Part shown: positions 12,371 to 25,235 of the stretch, in pieces
Layout: each line of letters starts with the position of its first letter
Position numbering within the stretch: the first letter of the stretch is position 1
From: Pyrus communis
Taxonomy: Eukaryota; Streptophyta; Magnoliopsida; Rosales; Rosaceae
Assembly (NCBI RefSeq): GCF_963583255.1
Contig: NC_084805.1
Location: forward strand, 9,664,827-9,728,826
DNA length: 64,000 bases
Reading direction: 5' to 3'
The notes under the pieces: generated by a model
Told to the model about the DNA's origin: nothing
The model's input: the letters and a program-made list of their open reading frames with translations, nothing else
Databases searched by the model: none
Translations under genes and position numbers: made by a program

Positions 12371-15300
12371 TGATGTGAAAATTAACCTAACACATAAATT
12401 AAACCCTCTTTTGACAATTGTAGTATATATGTAAGTAGGGATCGTTCTTAAACTGGGGATTATGAGGGATTGCTAAACATTTAAACTGACTCAAATAGAT
12501 AAAACTAAGCTTTAAAACACTTAACTCAACTTAGAAGACTCAAAACAAGTTCACAGGACTCAAAATAAGCTAAAAACACTCAAAACTACCTAAAAACACA
12601 ACCTGGGCAGATTTGACTCTAAACACAATTTTGGACAAATTTTGGTTTTAACTTGACTCAAAACACTTGAAAACACAATCTAAAACAAATTCTAACTAGT
12701 TAGACACTCTAAAATAAATGGGGATTTGGTTTTGGACAAAAATAATTAAATTGGGCAGATTGTAAACTAAACATATTAGGCACTAAATTAGGTGAATTGA
12801 ATGGGTAAAAGACTAGTTAGAGGGTCCTTCTCCACACATGCACATATGCAACACAAATTGACTTCCAGATTTTATCCCTTTAAACCATGAATGACAATGC
12901 CCCAAATTAATTGTGAAAAACACAAATTAACTTTCAGATTTTCCTAGTTTCATTGAATTGGATGGAATACGCATCGACAATCAAATTATTCTTATTAAAT
13001 TCCCTACATGAACTGCATAATAGAGATAAAATCAAAGATCATTAAGCTTTTTGAAAACCATAAGCATTGACTACGCATTCGTAACTATGAACTGCATGAT
13101 ACTCTTGCCTAGAATTTACTTAACACAATCATGACTAGTGATTTTTACTACTTGTGAATATAAGTTCATAACGATTAGGTGAAATTCCCTTATATCCTAG
13201 CATCAAATTCATGAATGAAAACTAAGTATGCATCCTTAATCAACACACAAGAACAAGTTCTCAATAAATCAATTAAGTAAATCACATTCACAATTCAAGA
13301 AACAAAATCTGGAGGAAATCAATTCATATAAAACATATGTCCATGGCTTTGAATTCACCTCTAATTAAGAAAAACTTAGTTCCACATGTTCATAACAATT
13401 GAAAAGCAAATTAAAATAAACATCAAAACGAAACGAGGGAAGAAAGAACTCTGAAAGTCTCCAATGGATACAGATTTCTTGCGGCACAAGATGGTCTTTC
13501 TCCTATGGAACCCACGGCACTCCTTCTTCTCCCTAGGGTTTGCGGCACAAGGTTATATTTCTGAATGGATGGTGAGTGATTTGAATGAATGAATGAATGG
13601 GAGGATGAATGGCTGCCTAGGGTGTCAAAGGGGGTGCGGCACATTTAGTTTCATATATATATATATATATAGCATGGCAAAAACCCTAGGAATCAGAATT
13701 AAGGTTAAACCTAGCAGAAATAAGTGATTAGGGCCCCTAGGTTGCAGCAAAGGTTTGGAAATCAAGACCTAGCCCAATTAATTTCAGCTATGGACTTATA
13801 CAATCCAAATTCAAGAGGAAAATAGCCAATTTAAATTAGAATCCAAGAGGAAAAATGTTTAGGAAATTCGTCCAAAATTGGGCTTTCTAGAAACTAAGTG
13901 TTTTGTGGCTGAATTTGGGTTTTCTAGAAGAGATAAAAGGGGGAGGGGTGTGGCACCCTTTTAGGGTTAGATAAGGCTTCTAGGAATTAGGTTTTTAGGT
14001 CCACTTGCAACTAGGATTAAGGTGGAACAAGATTACGTTAGGATAAGATAGGATAAGGTTTGGATAAGATAAGGTTGTTAGGATAAGTTGATGCGAGTTT
14101 TATACGCGCACAAATTAAACCCTCTTTTTGTCAAATTGTAGTATAGGTGCAAGTAGGGATCGTTATGGACCGGGGATTAGGAGGGATTGTTAATCTCTTG
14201 GAAACTGACTTAAAAACGTAAAAACAATATAAAACACTAAACTAGACTCAAGGAATTCAAAAATACTTTAAAACATAAACTAAACAGATTCTAACAAGTT
14301 CAAAAGACTCAAAACTCTTAAAAACACAAACTAAATTGATTTCTAACTAATTTGACATTAAAGTAAAGGGGGATTTAGGTTTTGACAAAATTAAACTAAA
14401 TGAACAAATTGCAATTAAAACAGAATGTAAATATGAATGTGAATAAAATATGGATGATGGAATAGCCAAGGGGTTCTTCTCCACACATGTTACACTTGCA
14501 TACAAGATTGATTCTCAGTTGGTCTTTCGATAAATTATGAAACTCAACGCCCCGGGTTAATTAGGTCCGCTTAAATTAACCATCAAGTTTTCCTTAAGTT
14601 AATGAATTGGATGGGTTAGCGCAACGCAATTCACCACATTCTCCAAAAGTCCTTTACGTGAACAGCACAATAAAGATACAATCAAAGATCATTAAGCATT
14701 ATGAAAACTATAAGTGTTGACGAGGCATTCGTTACTATGATGAGCATGAAACTCGTGCCAAGAATTCATTTAACGCGATTTTTTTATAAGCAACCTCCAC
14801 TACTTGTGAATATAAGTTCATAACGATTAGGTGAAATTCACTTATATTCTAGCGTCATATTTATGCATGAAAATTAAGCGCGCATTCTTAATAAACATTC
14901 ATAAATAAGTTATCAAACAAACGGTTAAACAAATTGAATCCACAACTTATGAAATTCCAACGAAAGTTAATCAATTCATATTGCAAATATAAACATAGTT
15001 TCGAATCACCCCCTAGCTAAAGGGGGTTTAGTTCCTCATAACTTTGAAATCAAAGAAACACCTAAACATTCCAACAACTCAAACTTGAATTGTATGAACG
15101 TTTAGGCACTCTTCTCTTCCATTCCTCATACGTACAAAACAAAGAGAATTAAATTTAAACTTTGAAATCAAAGAAACACCTAAACATTCCAACAACTCAC
15201 ACTTGAATTGTATGAACGTTTAGGCCCTCTTATCTTCCTCGTTGTTGTAGCACAAGGTCTAAGGTGAGGTTTGGGGGATTATGGAAATGGATGAGGAGTG

Positions 15301-16738
15301 GTGTTTGGATTATAAGGGAATGGATGGGAAGCTCACGGCTAGGGAAGGGAGAATGTGTTTGTAATGTGTTGTGTATGAAATGAGATGTCCTAGGTGATGG
15401 GAATGCAAGGGTATTTATAGGAGGAGTGGAGATGTATATGGCTGTTTGTTTAAGGTGTTTGTGGCTGCAATGATGAAGAGTTAGAGCTGGAAATGAAAGG
15501 GAAAGCTGGAATGTGAAATGGTGCCCACGGCAAAGTGTTTTGGTGCATGTGTTTGCTGTTTTGTTTGTTGGTTAAAGCTTGTGTTTGCATGTGAATGATA
15601 GCTAGGGTGTGTGATGATGAGTGTATGTGGAATAAAGAATGAATGGTGGCTGAATTGAATGAGTGGGAAGCTGGAAAGTTGAAGGGGATACACGGCACAA
15701 GGTTTTCAGGATGCATGTGTGTGTGAATGGTGGTGAAAATGCATGTGATGAAGAGTGAATAAAGAAATGCATGTAGGGTTAGCTAGGTTGGCTTTGTTTG
15801 GGTGCATGTGTTTGACTCAATTATATTGTTGGGAAGGCATGTGGATTAGGTGGAATGTAGGTGGGTTATAATGATGAATGCATGTGGAATTGCAAGGAGG
15901 AAAGGTGCAGAAAATGGGAAGAAATGCACGGCAATGTGTTTTGTAAAAGGGAAGATGGTGTGTGAATGCATGTGAAGATGCTAATAAATAATGCATGTAG
16001 GGTTAGGAAATAAAATCATAACTTAAAGGGGAATGATTAAAGGGTGTTGAAAGGTTTTGCATGGCTTTGAAGTGATTGTGGATTGGGCTAGAGTTTAAGT
16101 ACATGAAATGGACCCAAATTGCTCCCCCTTGCATGGCAAGGAATGGTGTTTGTGTTAAGCCCAAGGCAAGGTGAATGAAATTGGGTTAGGGCCATTGTTT
16201 TGTGTCCTCAAGTGCTTACAAGGCCTTCAATTTCATCCAACACTTGGGCTCCAAGCATAAGCTATCCATCCTTAGCCCAATAGTGCTCCAAAACACTCCA
16301 CAATGCATCCTTTCGTCAAACACGTCTTATTATCCTGAAAACACACAAAAGAAGCATAAAGGACTAAACTAACTAAAGAAACATAACATAAATGTACGAG
16401 AACAAGCCATTTAAGTCGCATGAATATGCTCCTATCATAAGTTTCCATATTTCTTGCTCTTTCCTTATCTTCTTTGTCTTGAATTTTCCTTTTCTTATTT
16501 GTAGCATGTTCCTAGCTTCTTTTGACTCCAAATTCGTCCATCCATCTTGCTCCATATACAAGCTATCCATAATAAACCCAAAAATGCTCTAAAAGGCTCA
16601 AAATTGCCTTTTCTTGCCAACTTTGTCATTAGGACCTACAAACACACAGAAATTTCTTAAAACACTATAATAAGTAGTAATTAGCTCACTAAATGTAAGG
16701 AAACAACATAGCTAAGTAGCATAAATATGCTCCTATCA
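12371..16738 (-). repeat. Solo LTR of Athila subfamily 2 (outer), carrying a nested solo LTR
   Basis: The LTR starts TGATGTGAAAATTAACC at 12371 and ends ATATGCTCCTATCA at 16738. It is interrupted at 14089-16437, so its own length is about 2.0 kb (12371-14088 plus 16443-16738). The flanking pentamers are ACGCC (12366-12370) and ATGCC (16739-16743), a target duplication with one mutation. No internal region remains, so it arose by LTR-LTR recombination. It is the same subfamily as 6244-7544. Confidence 0.85.
14089..16437 (-). repeat. Solo LTR of Athila A-like subfamily (inner)
   Basis: The 2349-bp LTR runs from TGATGCGAGTTTTATACGC to GCTCCTATCA. It has a perfect 5-bp target duplication TAAGT at 14084-14088 and 16438-16442. 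Its U3 shares long blocks with LTR A. It holds the family hairpins (about 15058-15220) and a TATTTATA box near 15412. It inserted after the surrounding solo LTR. Confidence 0.9.
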
Positions 16739-16765
16739 ATGCCCTTAAAAGGATCAAACACATCC

Positions 16766-18220
16766 TGTTGAGTGCGTACAGTTATATTTATATGCCTTCT
16801 TTTACATAGGATTTTGACTTAAAATCTCTATGCATCACAAGCTATTTTGTTGTTTGTATTGTATTTCAGGATGAAAGTAGGGGCTTGAAGAAATCATCTT
16901 ATTTTGAATATTGCAACAAGTGGCCCAAGATCGCCAGAAAAAGCCCTTGCAGAACAACCAATTTACGAGCTTTGCCCCGAAGTGCTCATAACGAATTAGA
17001 AAATAGGCTATATATGGTTGGAAAGCCTTAGAAGTCTTCTTTCTGATGGTCTTTATAGCTTATGATTTCAAGGTTTCGACAAGAAGTTATAACAAAATAA
17101 AGTGGAGCTGTTCAGTTACAAATTCTGATAACAGCTAGTTTTTCAGTTACTCCAATACTAAAAGTTGGTTGTTATGAGTTATAAATGAGAGTCAATTCAA
17201 GGATGTAAATGTGTCCGATGTTAGATAACTCCTAAGCCTTTTAATATGAGACAAATACACTACATGAGGAAGAAAATGAGGAAAATGAAGAGATACACAA
17301 CAATAAAGAGGAGAATATGGAGAGAGCAGGAGTCTTCAACCTTAAGCAGTTTCTAGGTTCTAGCTTTCCTAGCTTTTTATGTATTTTGTTATGTTTTTAA
17401 TTTAGTTTATGGATACTTAGGGCTACTTTGAAGCCTTGACATGATTGAATTAATGTTATGATGCAATTTTAGTTTATTAATTTCATTTGCAAGCTAGAAT
17501 CAGTTTTCTGTTTCAATCATTTCAAGCACATATTTTCAAGCTTACTACCTTGTTTATGTTTGCTTTCTGTTGAGAATGATAAGGATGACTGCCATATCTT
17601 CATTCATTCATTACCAACATGTGGTTAGGTTTAGAACTAATCATGTAAATTGATTCCATGAATTTCTAGGATAAATACCATGCTCTAGGGTTCATGTGAT
17701 GTTCATAATCCTCTTCGTTCTTAATGAGTTTCTAGGCGCCAAATCTGAGTATATGCCATGCTAGGTTGCACCTACAAATAAAAGTTTTATGCATATGCCA
17801 TGCATCTTACATGCAAAGTAAGAAAGGATTCATACAATCTAGTTATATGCCATGCTAGATATGTGAACATCTTAGTTATGCATTTGAAAGGGATAAGTTA
17901 AAAGATCATATCACTGAATCAAGAATGTTTAGGGGAAGGCCTTTGTTTAATTGAAGTCAGATTTATGTGCTAAAAACGTTTGTAACCTATTCCATGTCTT
18001 AGGTTTGATTTTAGATAGTTCTAACTTTTCCCTTTTCTTTCTGTTTTTATTTCTTTTCCAAAAGTACTCAAACCCCCCATTTTAAGTCATTTGAGTCTTT
18101 AACTAATGCTAATTTGTAAGAGTCAGGTTTTACTAAGTTGTTTCTCAGTCCTTGTGGTTCGACACCCTTACTTGTGCCGCTATACTATCCTTATATTTGC
18201 ATTCGAAAGGAACTTCAACA
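16766..18220 (+). repeat. Solo LTR of an unassigned retrotransposon
   Basis: The 1455-bp segment begins TGTTGA and ends TCAACA, a perfect 6-bp terminal inverted repeat, and is flanked by the direct repeat CATCC (16761-16765 and 18221-18225). It carries GGCTATATATGG near 17006 and a block near the end resembling other plant LTR U5 regions (AGTCCTTGTGGTTCGACAC). No coding frame is present. The plus orientation is inferred from these two signals. Confidence 0.8.
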
Positions 18221-18225
18221 CATCC

Positions 18226-20706
18226 ATCTTCTGATATATCCTGATGTCGGGAAGAAAGAAGGGGCAATCCCCATTCGAAACAAGCAAAGTCGACATGCAG
18301 CTACAAAAGGACAACATAAAGCTGCTCAAGGCAAATGTAATTTTACCTCTGACACAACTAGGCGATGCTAAAATATCAATGCCACCACAAGGCTTCATAC
18401 AACGCTTTCCAAAAGAAACAGAACCAAGCTTTCTTCCAACCAAGAAGACCGGAGAAGGCTTCAACCCAAACATCTACAAACTCATGTCAAAGGCTGGGTA
18501 CGATTTCACTTCCTTTTCAAATGTTGGAAAGAAGAATGTAAACACTGTTAACGACAAAGAAGGTGACCTCACTGAGACTCAAAAGAAGTTCAAGGAGCAT
18601 GGTTACGGAGTTGACATCACCAAAGCTGGACTTGGCTTCACACCAAATACACCGATGAAAATTTCAAGAAAAGCGAAAAATGCTAGTGCTTAACACATCA
18701 ACTTAAGCATTGAACAAGATTAAGAGGAGCCTAAGATCACCCATCAAACGTCAGTCTTCGATAGGCTGAATCATTCAAAACCTAGAATTTCGGCACTTGA
18801 TCGTATTGGTAGTCAAGATAGAACTTTCGTCTTCAAGCAGGTTAACTCGCCAACACCCCAAAGCTCTGTTTTCAAAAGGTTATCAAAACCTAAGAAACAA
18901 AGCAACACGGCTAGTTCTCCTCCACGACAGTCGGCCTTGGAAAGACTTGAAGAAACCAAGAAACCTTCAAGGATGAAGGTCTAACAAAAAAAGACGATGT
19001 TTGAAGACAAGCTCGACGGTCTAACAGAAAAGACGATGTTCGAAGCCTGATTCCTTCAAGGATGAAGCGCCAAGCAACCTTGGAAGTTGACATAAAAGGA
19101 CAACCGAAGGTAAAGAGGCGCACTATCATCCACACTGGCCAATCTTCACGCCAACAAGCCCAAGAGGATAGCATTGAAGAGAAGGTGCAAGAAGTTTTCC
19201 ACATCACAATCCAAGAAGATAAAGAAGACGAAATCCCCGAGGAAGAGGCCATTGATGCACCACCATAGCTCAAGGATAGGGGCCAAGCCACGGTTGATAA
19301 TCTTAGGGAGCTCAACTTAGGCACAAGCGAGGAATCAAAGCCTATCTTCATAAGGGCACTACTAAGTGCGGATGTGATCGAAGAGTACTACTAACTGCTA
19401 ACGGAGTACAAAGACCTTTTTGCTTGGACCTATAAAGAAATGGCCGACCTTGACCCTATCATCGTCGTGCACTATTTTGCAGTCAAGCTTGGAGCATTAT
19501 ACCAATGCTATTTTGAAGGAGTACTTCTAAGATGCCTAGGCGAGGAAGAAGCCAATCAAGCCATGGAAAAAGCACACTTAGGCGTATGCGGAGCCCATCA
19601 GTCTAGACCAAAACTACACTTCCAGCTTAAGAGAATGGGCTACTATTGGCTGAGCATGGTGAATGACTGCTTGTAATACACCAAAAGGTGCCAAGCCTGC
19701 CAATTCCACGCCAACTTCATACATCAACCGCCAAAACCATTAAACCCTATGGTTGCTTCATGGTCGTTTGATGCATAGGGATTAGACGTCGTAGGACCAA
19801 TCACACCAAAATCATCTGTAGGAGAAGCTTACATCCTAGTTGCAACAAATTACTTTTCCAAATGGGCTCGAGCCGTACCCCTAAAAGAAGTCAAGAAGGA
19901 AATTGTCGTCCATTTCATTAAATAGCATATCATCCATCGATATGGTGTGCCTTACTACATCACCACTGACAATAAAAATTAGTTCTCCAACCGATTCATG
20001 GACGGGCTCTGCGAGAAATATCAATTCAAGTAGCACAAGTCTTCCATGTATCATGCTTCGGCCAACGATCTCACGGAAGCATTCAACAAAATGTTGTGCA
20101 ACTTCCTAAATAAGGTAATCAGCCGAACAAAGAGAAACTGGCACGAAAGAATAAGCGAATCACTTTGGGTATATAGGATGACACATAAGACTCCTACCCA
20201 GGCTACACCTTATTCTCTCGTATATGGCGTGAAAGTTGTTTTGCTGCTCGAAAGTCAAATCCCCTCACTAAGGATAACTATACAAGAAGGCTTAACTGAA
20301 GAGGAAATGCAAAACTATGACTTCAAGAGTTAGAAGCACTCGATGAAAGAAGGCTTAAAGCTCAATAACATTTGGAATGCTACCAAGCATGGCTATCTAA
20401 GGCATTCAACAAGAAAGTCTATCCAAGGTCTTTCCAAACTGGTGAGTCTTAGTATTACAGAGGCCTATCATTACAACTCACAAGACAAAAAGCAAGTTCA
20501 CATCAAAATGGGATGGACCTTACGTAATACAAGGGGTTTACACCAACGACACCTACTTGATCATGGTGGAACATGGCTAAAAGATCGGCCCCATCAACGG
20601 TAGATTCTTGAAGCGTTACTACCCCAAAACCAAACAAGCAATGCTCATTGCCTGCATGAGCCTAAACTGCACACGGCACACAGCTCCTCGCCTGCATGAG
20701 CCTTAA
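18226..20706 (+). pseudogene. Tat-type pol lacking RT and RNase H, with integrase (element H)
   Basis: 18244-18693 is the linker that precedes RT in Tat polyproteins (GFNPNIYKLMSKAGYDF, then GLGFTPNTPMKIS). At about 19400-19495 the frame enters the very start of RT (DLFAWTYKEMADLDP, HYFAVKLGA). It then passes in frame, without RT palm or RNase H, into integrase: LLRCLGEEEANQAMEKAHLG, an H-H-C-C zinc region (CQACQFH near 19690), LDVVGPI (first Asp), TDNK (second Asp) and LTEAFNK (Glu). It ends near GRFLKRYYPKTK (about 20600). Scattered stops make it a pseudogene. The deletion junction is near 19494. Confidence 0.85.
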
Positions 20707-20815
20707 TCGCCTATGGCACAATGCTCCTTGTTTGCACGAGCTTAAAAGGCGACACCCCAATGCTCCTTGTTCGCATGAGCTTAAAAGGCGACACCCAATG
20801 CTCTTGTCCCATAAG
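20641..20815 (+). repeat. Tandem repeats after pol of element H
   Basis: About four degenerate copies of a 45-50 bp unit containing AATGCTCCTTGTTCGCATGA and a GCTTAAAAGGCGACACCC block. They lie between the end of pol and the 3' end of the antisense gene, where Tat elements often have tandem repeats. Confidence 0.7.
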
Positions 20816-21115
20816 AGCATAAACTGTGTAAGGAAAAATAAAGCAAAAAAAAAAACAAAAACACCATTAAAATCGCCACAATCCATCATTCCTTGAACTA
20901 TAACATGACTTGATCCCTCATCAACCGAGGTTACATAGGCAACTTGAAACTTCAAAAATTTCAAGTACAATCACATCACTAGCAAAACACAAACACTTTG
21001 AAGAATAAAGAGCAAAACCAAATACGAATACTTTATTTCTTTAAAGGAAAAAATTTGGCTACAAAGCCTTATTACAAAAATGAGCAAAGGCAAAAATAGG
21101 CTTAAAGCACCAATG
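20816..21115. other. A-rich spacer in element H
   Basis: A-rich DNA between the repeat array and the antisense gene. I see no reliable ORF or motif. It could be the 3' untranslated region of either transcript. Confidence 0.4.
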
Positions 21116-22732
21116 GAAGACACTACTTAAAAGCTATATCCCTGAAACTACGGCGATGATCTTCAAGCAAGCTTTCCAAAGTCCTTAAAGTCTCTACATC
21201 GGTAAGAGACAAGGTGGGCACTTCCATAGCCGCACCCTTCTCTTGCTCTTAGCATAAAATCTCCTCCTGATGATGGGAAAGTATAGCTTCCTGCTCCGAG
21301 AGAACACCTTGAGTCATGATGCTTCAGTTTCCAACTGCTCTCGCTCAAGCACCAACGCTTCTGGCAGTGCCTAGACAAAAGATAAAGAAATCCTTGTGAC
21401 TTGATAACCTTCTGAAGCAGCTTGCTGAGAAGGCCGAGCTAGGGCAATCTATTGCCGCAGGTTGTTAAGCTCTAATCTCTAAACTTAATTTCTTCAAGGA
21501 AATAGTATACAAGGAAGAATACTCAGTTGATGTAGCCATAAATTCAGTAATCTTGGCTTTCAAGAGCAAAGAATCAATGTTAAGATGGTCAATCGTAGAA
21601 AAACGCTTCAATAAGTCCTCCTCAAGCAAAGCAAGGTCCTTTAATGGACACTTTGAAATCCTCTTCTCAATATGGCTTTTGATATCCATGGCCGCGCGAA
21701 GGTTAATGTGATGGATAAGCTGCTCAATGCCACTGAGGTTCGACCCCCTCAAAGAGATCTCAGAGTTAGCCAACAAAGGTGTTGGATGCATGACAGGCTA
21801 TTGCACACCTCCACCTACACACGGCAAGTTTGGACAACTTGGCGGATTTGGAATGAGCTCTGCACCAGGCAAATCCCCAATCTCCTTGGCCGTAGGAAGA
21901 TCGCCTCCAAATAGCATCTCCATATAAGAATGAACACCCATGTTCACCGAGTCAAACTGAGGAGGCTCAAGCACCTCTTTCTTCTTGTGACGGAAATTTA
22001 CGTCTCTATCATCTAAATCACCTTCACATGGTCACTTGTTCAAAACCTGTTGACCTTACCGTATAATAAGCTCATTTTCATGCAAATCAACTTCGTCACC
22101 ATTCTCTTCAGAGTTATCCGGATAGTGAGAAGATGAGCATAAGCGTTAAGAAGCTAAAATCGCAGGATGTAAGTGAGCTGCACTTGCACAATCAAGGCGC
22201 CAGCTGTGTATGAGGTGCATGACAACCCTCTCTTGGTACATCATTATGCGAATGAGAATAATTGGTACCATTTGTCATCCCCAAGTCACCACAGTACACC
22301 TTTGACCACCAGCCTACATAGGCATGGGCCACCAGTTTGCTTTTAAACTCGTCCTTGACCTGAGGCCTCGCCGCCCGAGCTAACTCTCGCTAGGTGGTCC
22401 ATCCTCAAGCTATTACAACTTCTAAACAGTGCTTGTGCCTGCGAATCGTCAAGACTCTTCGCAGAAAGCCCTGGCTTGACTGAAGTTGGTGAAGAAGGCC
22501 CTGGCTTGTCTAAAACTGACGAAGAAAAATGAGTGCCAAAGTACTCACCCAACCAACCGTACACATAATGGTAAGGAAGTACTGCAACACAATCTTCGGT
22601 GCTCGTCGAGTTTGAAACAACACTCAAGTTGTTGTAAATGTTGGCTAAGAATGGAATAGCAAGACTAAAGGATTCACCTGCAACCATCTTGCTAGCAACT
22701 TTGAAGACTTCGAGATGGATAAGGTTAACGTC
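21116..22732 (-). pseudogene. Antisense plant-mobile-domain gene of Tat element H, 3' part
   Basis: The minus-strand frame at 22732-22343 contains SFSLAIPFLANIYNNLSVV and VLPYHYVYGWLGEYFGTHF, hallmarks of the plant mobile domain (aminotransferase-like) found in transposon-borne genes. Downstream frames (21791-21465 and 21378-21163) include a helical stretch (DLALLEEDLLKRFSTIDHL), likely a coiled-coil tail, broken by stops. The 5' part lies beyond element B at 37430-38684: the residues ending WLCKFVF there continue into FKVASKMVAG here. It is antisense to gag-pol. Its function is unknown; extra antisense ORFs are known in Tat elements. Confidence 0.75.
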
Positions 22733-22737
22733 GTCTT

Positions 22738-25220
22738 TGATGCGTGAATTATACGCACACAAACTAAACCCTATTTGTGACAATTGTAGTAATGATGTAA
22801 GTAGGGATCATTCTAACCGGGGATTAACTAGGGATGCTAAACACTTGACTCAAATAAATAAAACTAACTTTTAAAACACTAAGACAAACCAAAAGACTCA
22901 AAACAAGTTCAAAAGACTCCAATACTTAAAAACATAAAATAAGACAAATCAAATGATTAAGACTTAACAAAATAGAGGGGGGAATTGTGGTTGGACGAGA
23001 TTAAATTAAACGGACAGATTATAATTTAAAACAGATAGTAAAGATGAATGTGATGAAAATATGGATGATGGAATAGCTAAGGGGTTCTTCTCCACACATG
23101 TTACACTTGCATACAAAATTGATTCTCAGTTGGTCTTTCGATAAGTTGTGAAACTCAATGCTCCAAGTTAATTAGGTCCGCTTAAATTAACTTTCAGATT
23201 TCCCTAAATTCATTGGATTGAATGGAATACGCATTACAACCAAATTATTCTTAATCAAAGTCCCTAACTATGGAATACGCATGATAGAGACATTCAACAA
23301 AGATCATTAAGTTCAATGAAAATTATAAGTGTTGACGAGGCACTCGTTACTATGGAATACGCATGAAACTTATGCCAAGAATTCGTTTAAAGCGATTGTT
23401 TATAAGCAACCTCCACTACTTGTGAATATAAGTTCATAACGATTAGGTGAAACTCACTTATATTCTAGCGTCATATTCATGCATGAAAATTAAGCTTGCA
23501 ATCTCAATGAACATACATAAATAAGTTATCAATCAAACAGTTAAACGAATTGAATCCACAACTTATGAAATTCCAACCAAAAGTAATCAATTCATATTGC
23601 AAATATAAACATAGTTTCGAATCACCCCCTAGCTAAAGGGGGTTTAGTTCCTCATAACCTTGAAATCAAAGAAACAACTAAACATTCCAACAACTCAAAC
23701 TTGAATTGTATGAACGTTTAGGCACTCTTATCTTCCATTCGTCATACGTACAAAACAAAGAGAATTAAATTATAACTTTGAAATCAAAGAAACACCCAAA
23801 CATTCCAACAACTCAAACTTGAATTGTATGAACGTTTAGGCACTCTTCTCTTCCTCTTCGTTGTGGCACAAGGTCTAAGGAGATGTTAAGGGCTTTAGGT
23901 GTATGTGGAATGGAGTAGGGAGTGGTTGGAGATGGAAGAGTGAAGAGAAAATATGCAGAAAATGAAATGGGACTCACGGCAATGGAATGGGTTTGTTGCT
24001 TGGTGTTTGTAACTGAAAATGTGTATGGAAGAGTGAATGAATTGTGGAAGAATGGATGCTTATTTATAGGTGAAATAGGGGAACATGGCAGCTAGGAGGG
24101 AATGTGGCTGCATGTGTGAATGATTAAAGGATGCATGTGGGTTGAAATGAAAGGGAAATGCATGTGCAAAGCTGGAAATGCATGTGAAGATGTTGGAAAT
24201 GGAATGAAACTCACGGCAATAGTGTAATGGTGCTGAAAATGCATGTTTGTGCATGTGATTTGAAGTGATTATTGTTTGGAAATGAATGTGAAGGCATGTG
24301 AAAGCTGGAAATGCATGTGAAGATGTTGGAAATGGAATGAAACTCACGGCAATAGTGTAATGGTGCATGTGTTGGCTGTTTTGTTTGTTGGTTAAAGCTT
24401 GTGTTTGCATGTGAATGTTGTTTGTGTGAAGTGTGTGTGAATGCATGTGGATTAAAGAGTGAATGCATGTGTTGAATGATTTCTTGGTGAGGGAATGCAT
24501 GTGCAAATGCATGTGGAATGTGGCTGAAAATGAAAGGAGGAGTGCAATGGAATGTGCACGGCAATAATGTGTGTTTGTGCATGTGGGTGAATGTGCATGT
24601 GTTTTAGGTTGTAATGTGTAGATAATTATGAGTATGATAAATGATAAGTGTATGATATGTTGAGTGGTAAGTGAATGATAAGATAAGTGATAAGTGAATG
24701 ATATGTTGAGTGATAAATGAATGATATGTTGAGTAATAAGATAAGTGGTTATTGATATGTAGATGAATGAATGATATGATAAGTAATAAATGAATGATAA
24801 GTGGTTATTGATATGTAGATGAATGAATGATATGATAAGTAATAAATGAATGATATGTGGTGATGATAAGATAAGTGTATGATATGATAAGTGGTGAATG
24901 AAGGAGTGGAATGTTGGAATGTTATGCACGACTAAGGATATAGGAAAGGTTTAAATATCCTAAAACTAAAGGGAACAAGGTTCCAACACTTTGGTCTTCA
25001 ATTAGGTTTTCAATTTCGTCCAACACTTTGGCTCCAAGCATAAGCTATCCATCCTTAGCCCAAAAGTGCTCCAAAAGTCTCCAAAATGCATCTTTTTGCT
25101 CCTTTAGCCCTTTCGGCCTACAAACACACGAAAATAGCTTAAAGTACTAAAATAACTAAAGAAACATAACGTAAATGCACGAGAACAAGCCATTTAAGTC
25201 GCATGAATATGCTCCTATCA
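22738..25220 (-). repeat. 3' LTR of element B
   Basis: 2483 bp from TGATGCGTGAATTATACGC to GCTCCTATCA, nearly identical to 34953-37424 (2472 bp). The small length gap falls mainly in the GATAAGTGA repeats. It contains the duplicated hairpins (about 23680-23842) and a TATTTATA box near 24059. Confidence 0.95.
24040..24905 (-). repeat. Low-complexity U3 repeats of LTR B
   Basis: The U3 is built from many TGCATGTG and GAATGCATGTG units (about 24070-24600), a near-duplicated 130-bp block (24170-24240 and 24300-24370), then GATAAGTGA and GAATGATATGTTGAGTGA units (24610-24900). The 289-residue open frame across it is a by-product of these repeats. Confidence 0.8.
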
Positions 25221-25223
25221 AAT

Positions 25224-25235
25224 ACCCCCACACTT
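25224..25235 (-). other. Polypurine tract of element B
   Basis: AAGTGTGGGGGT in element sense, 3 nt from the 3' LTR, where the plus-strand primer is expected. The same tract occurs in C (40739-40750) and D (48223-48234). Confidence 0.85.

Noticed and set aside
24060..24929. A 289-residue minus-strand open frame, with similar frames at 36426-36797 and 36819-37133
   Set aside because: It is made of translated LTR repeats (TGCATGTG and GATAAGTGA units) rich in His, Ser and Ile. It has no conserved start and varies with repeat number.
22741..25220. CRISPR-like or satellite interpretation of the LTR repeats
   Set aside because: Units are contiguous and degenerate without unique spacers, and the context is a plant retrotransposon LTR.
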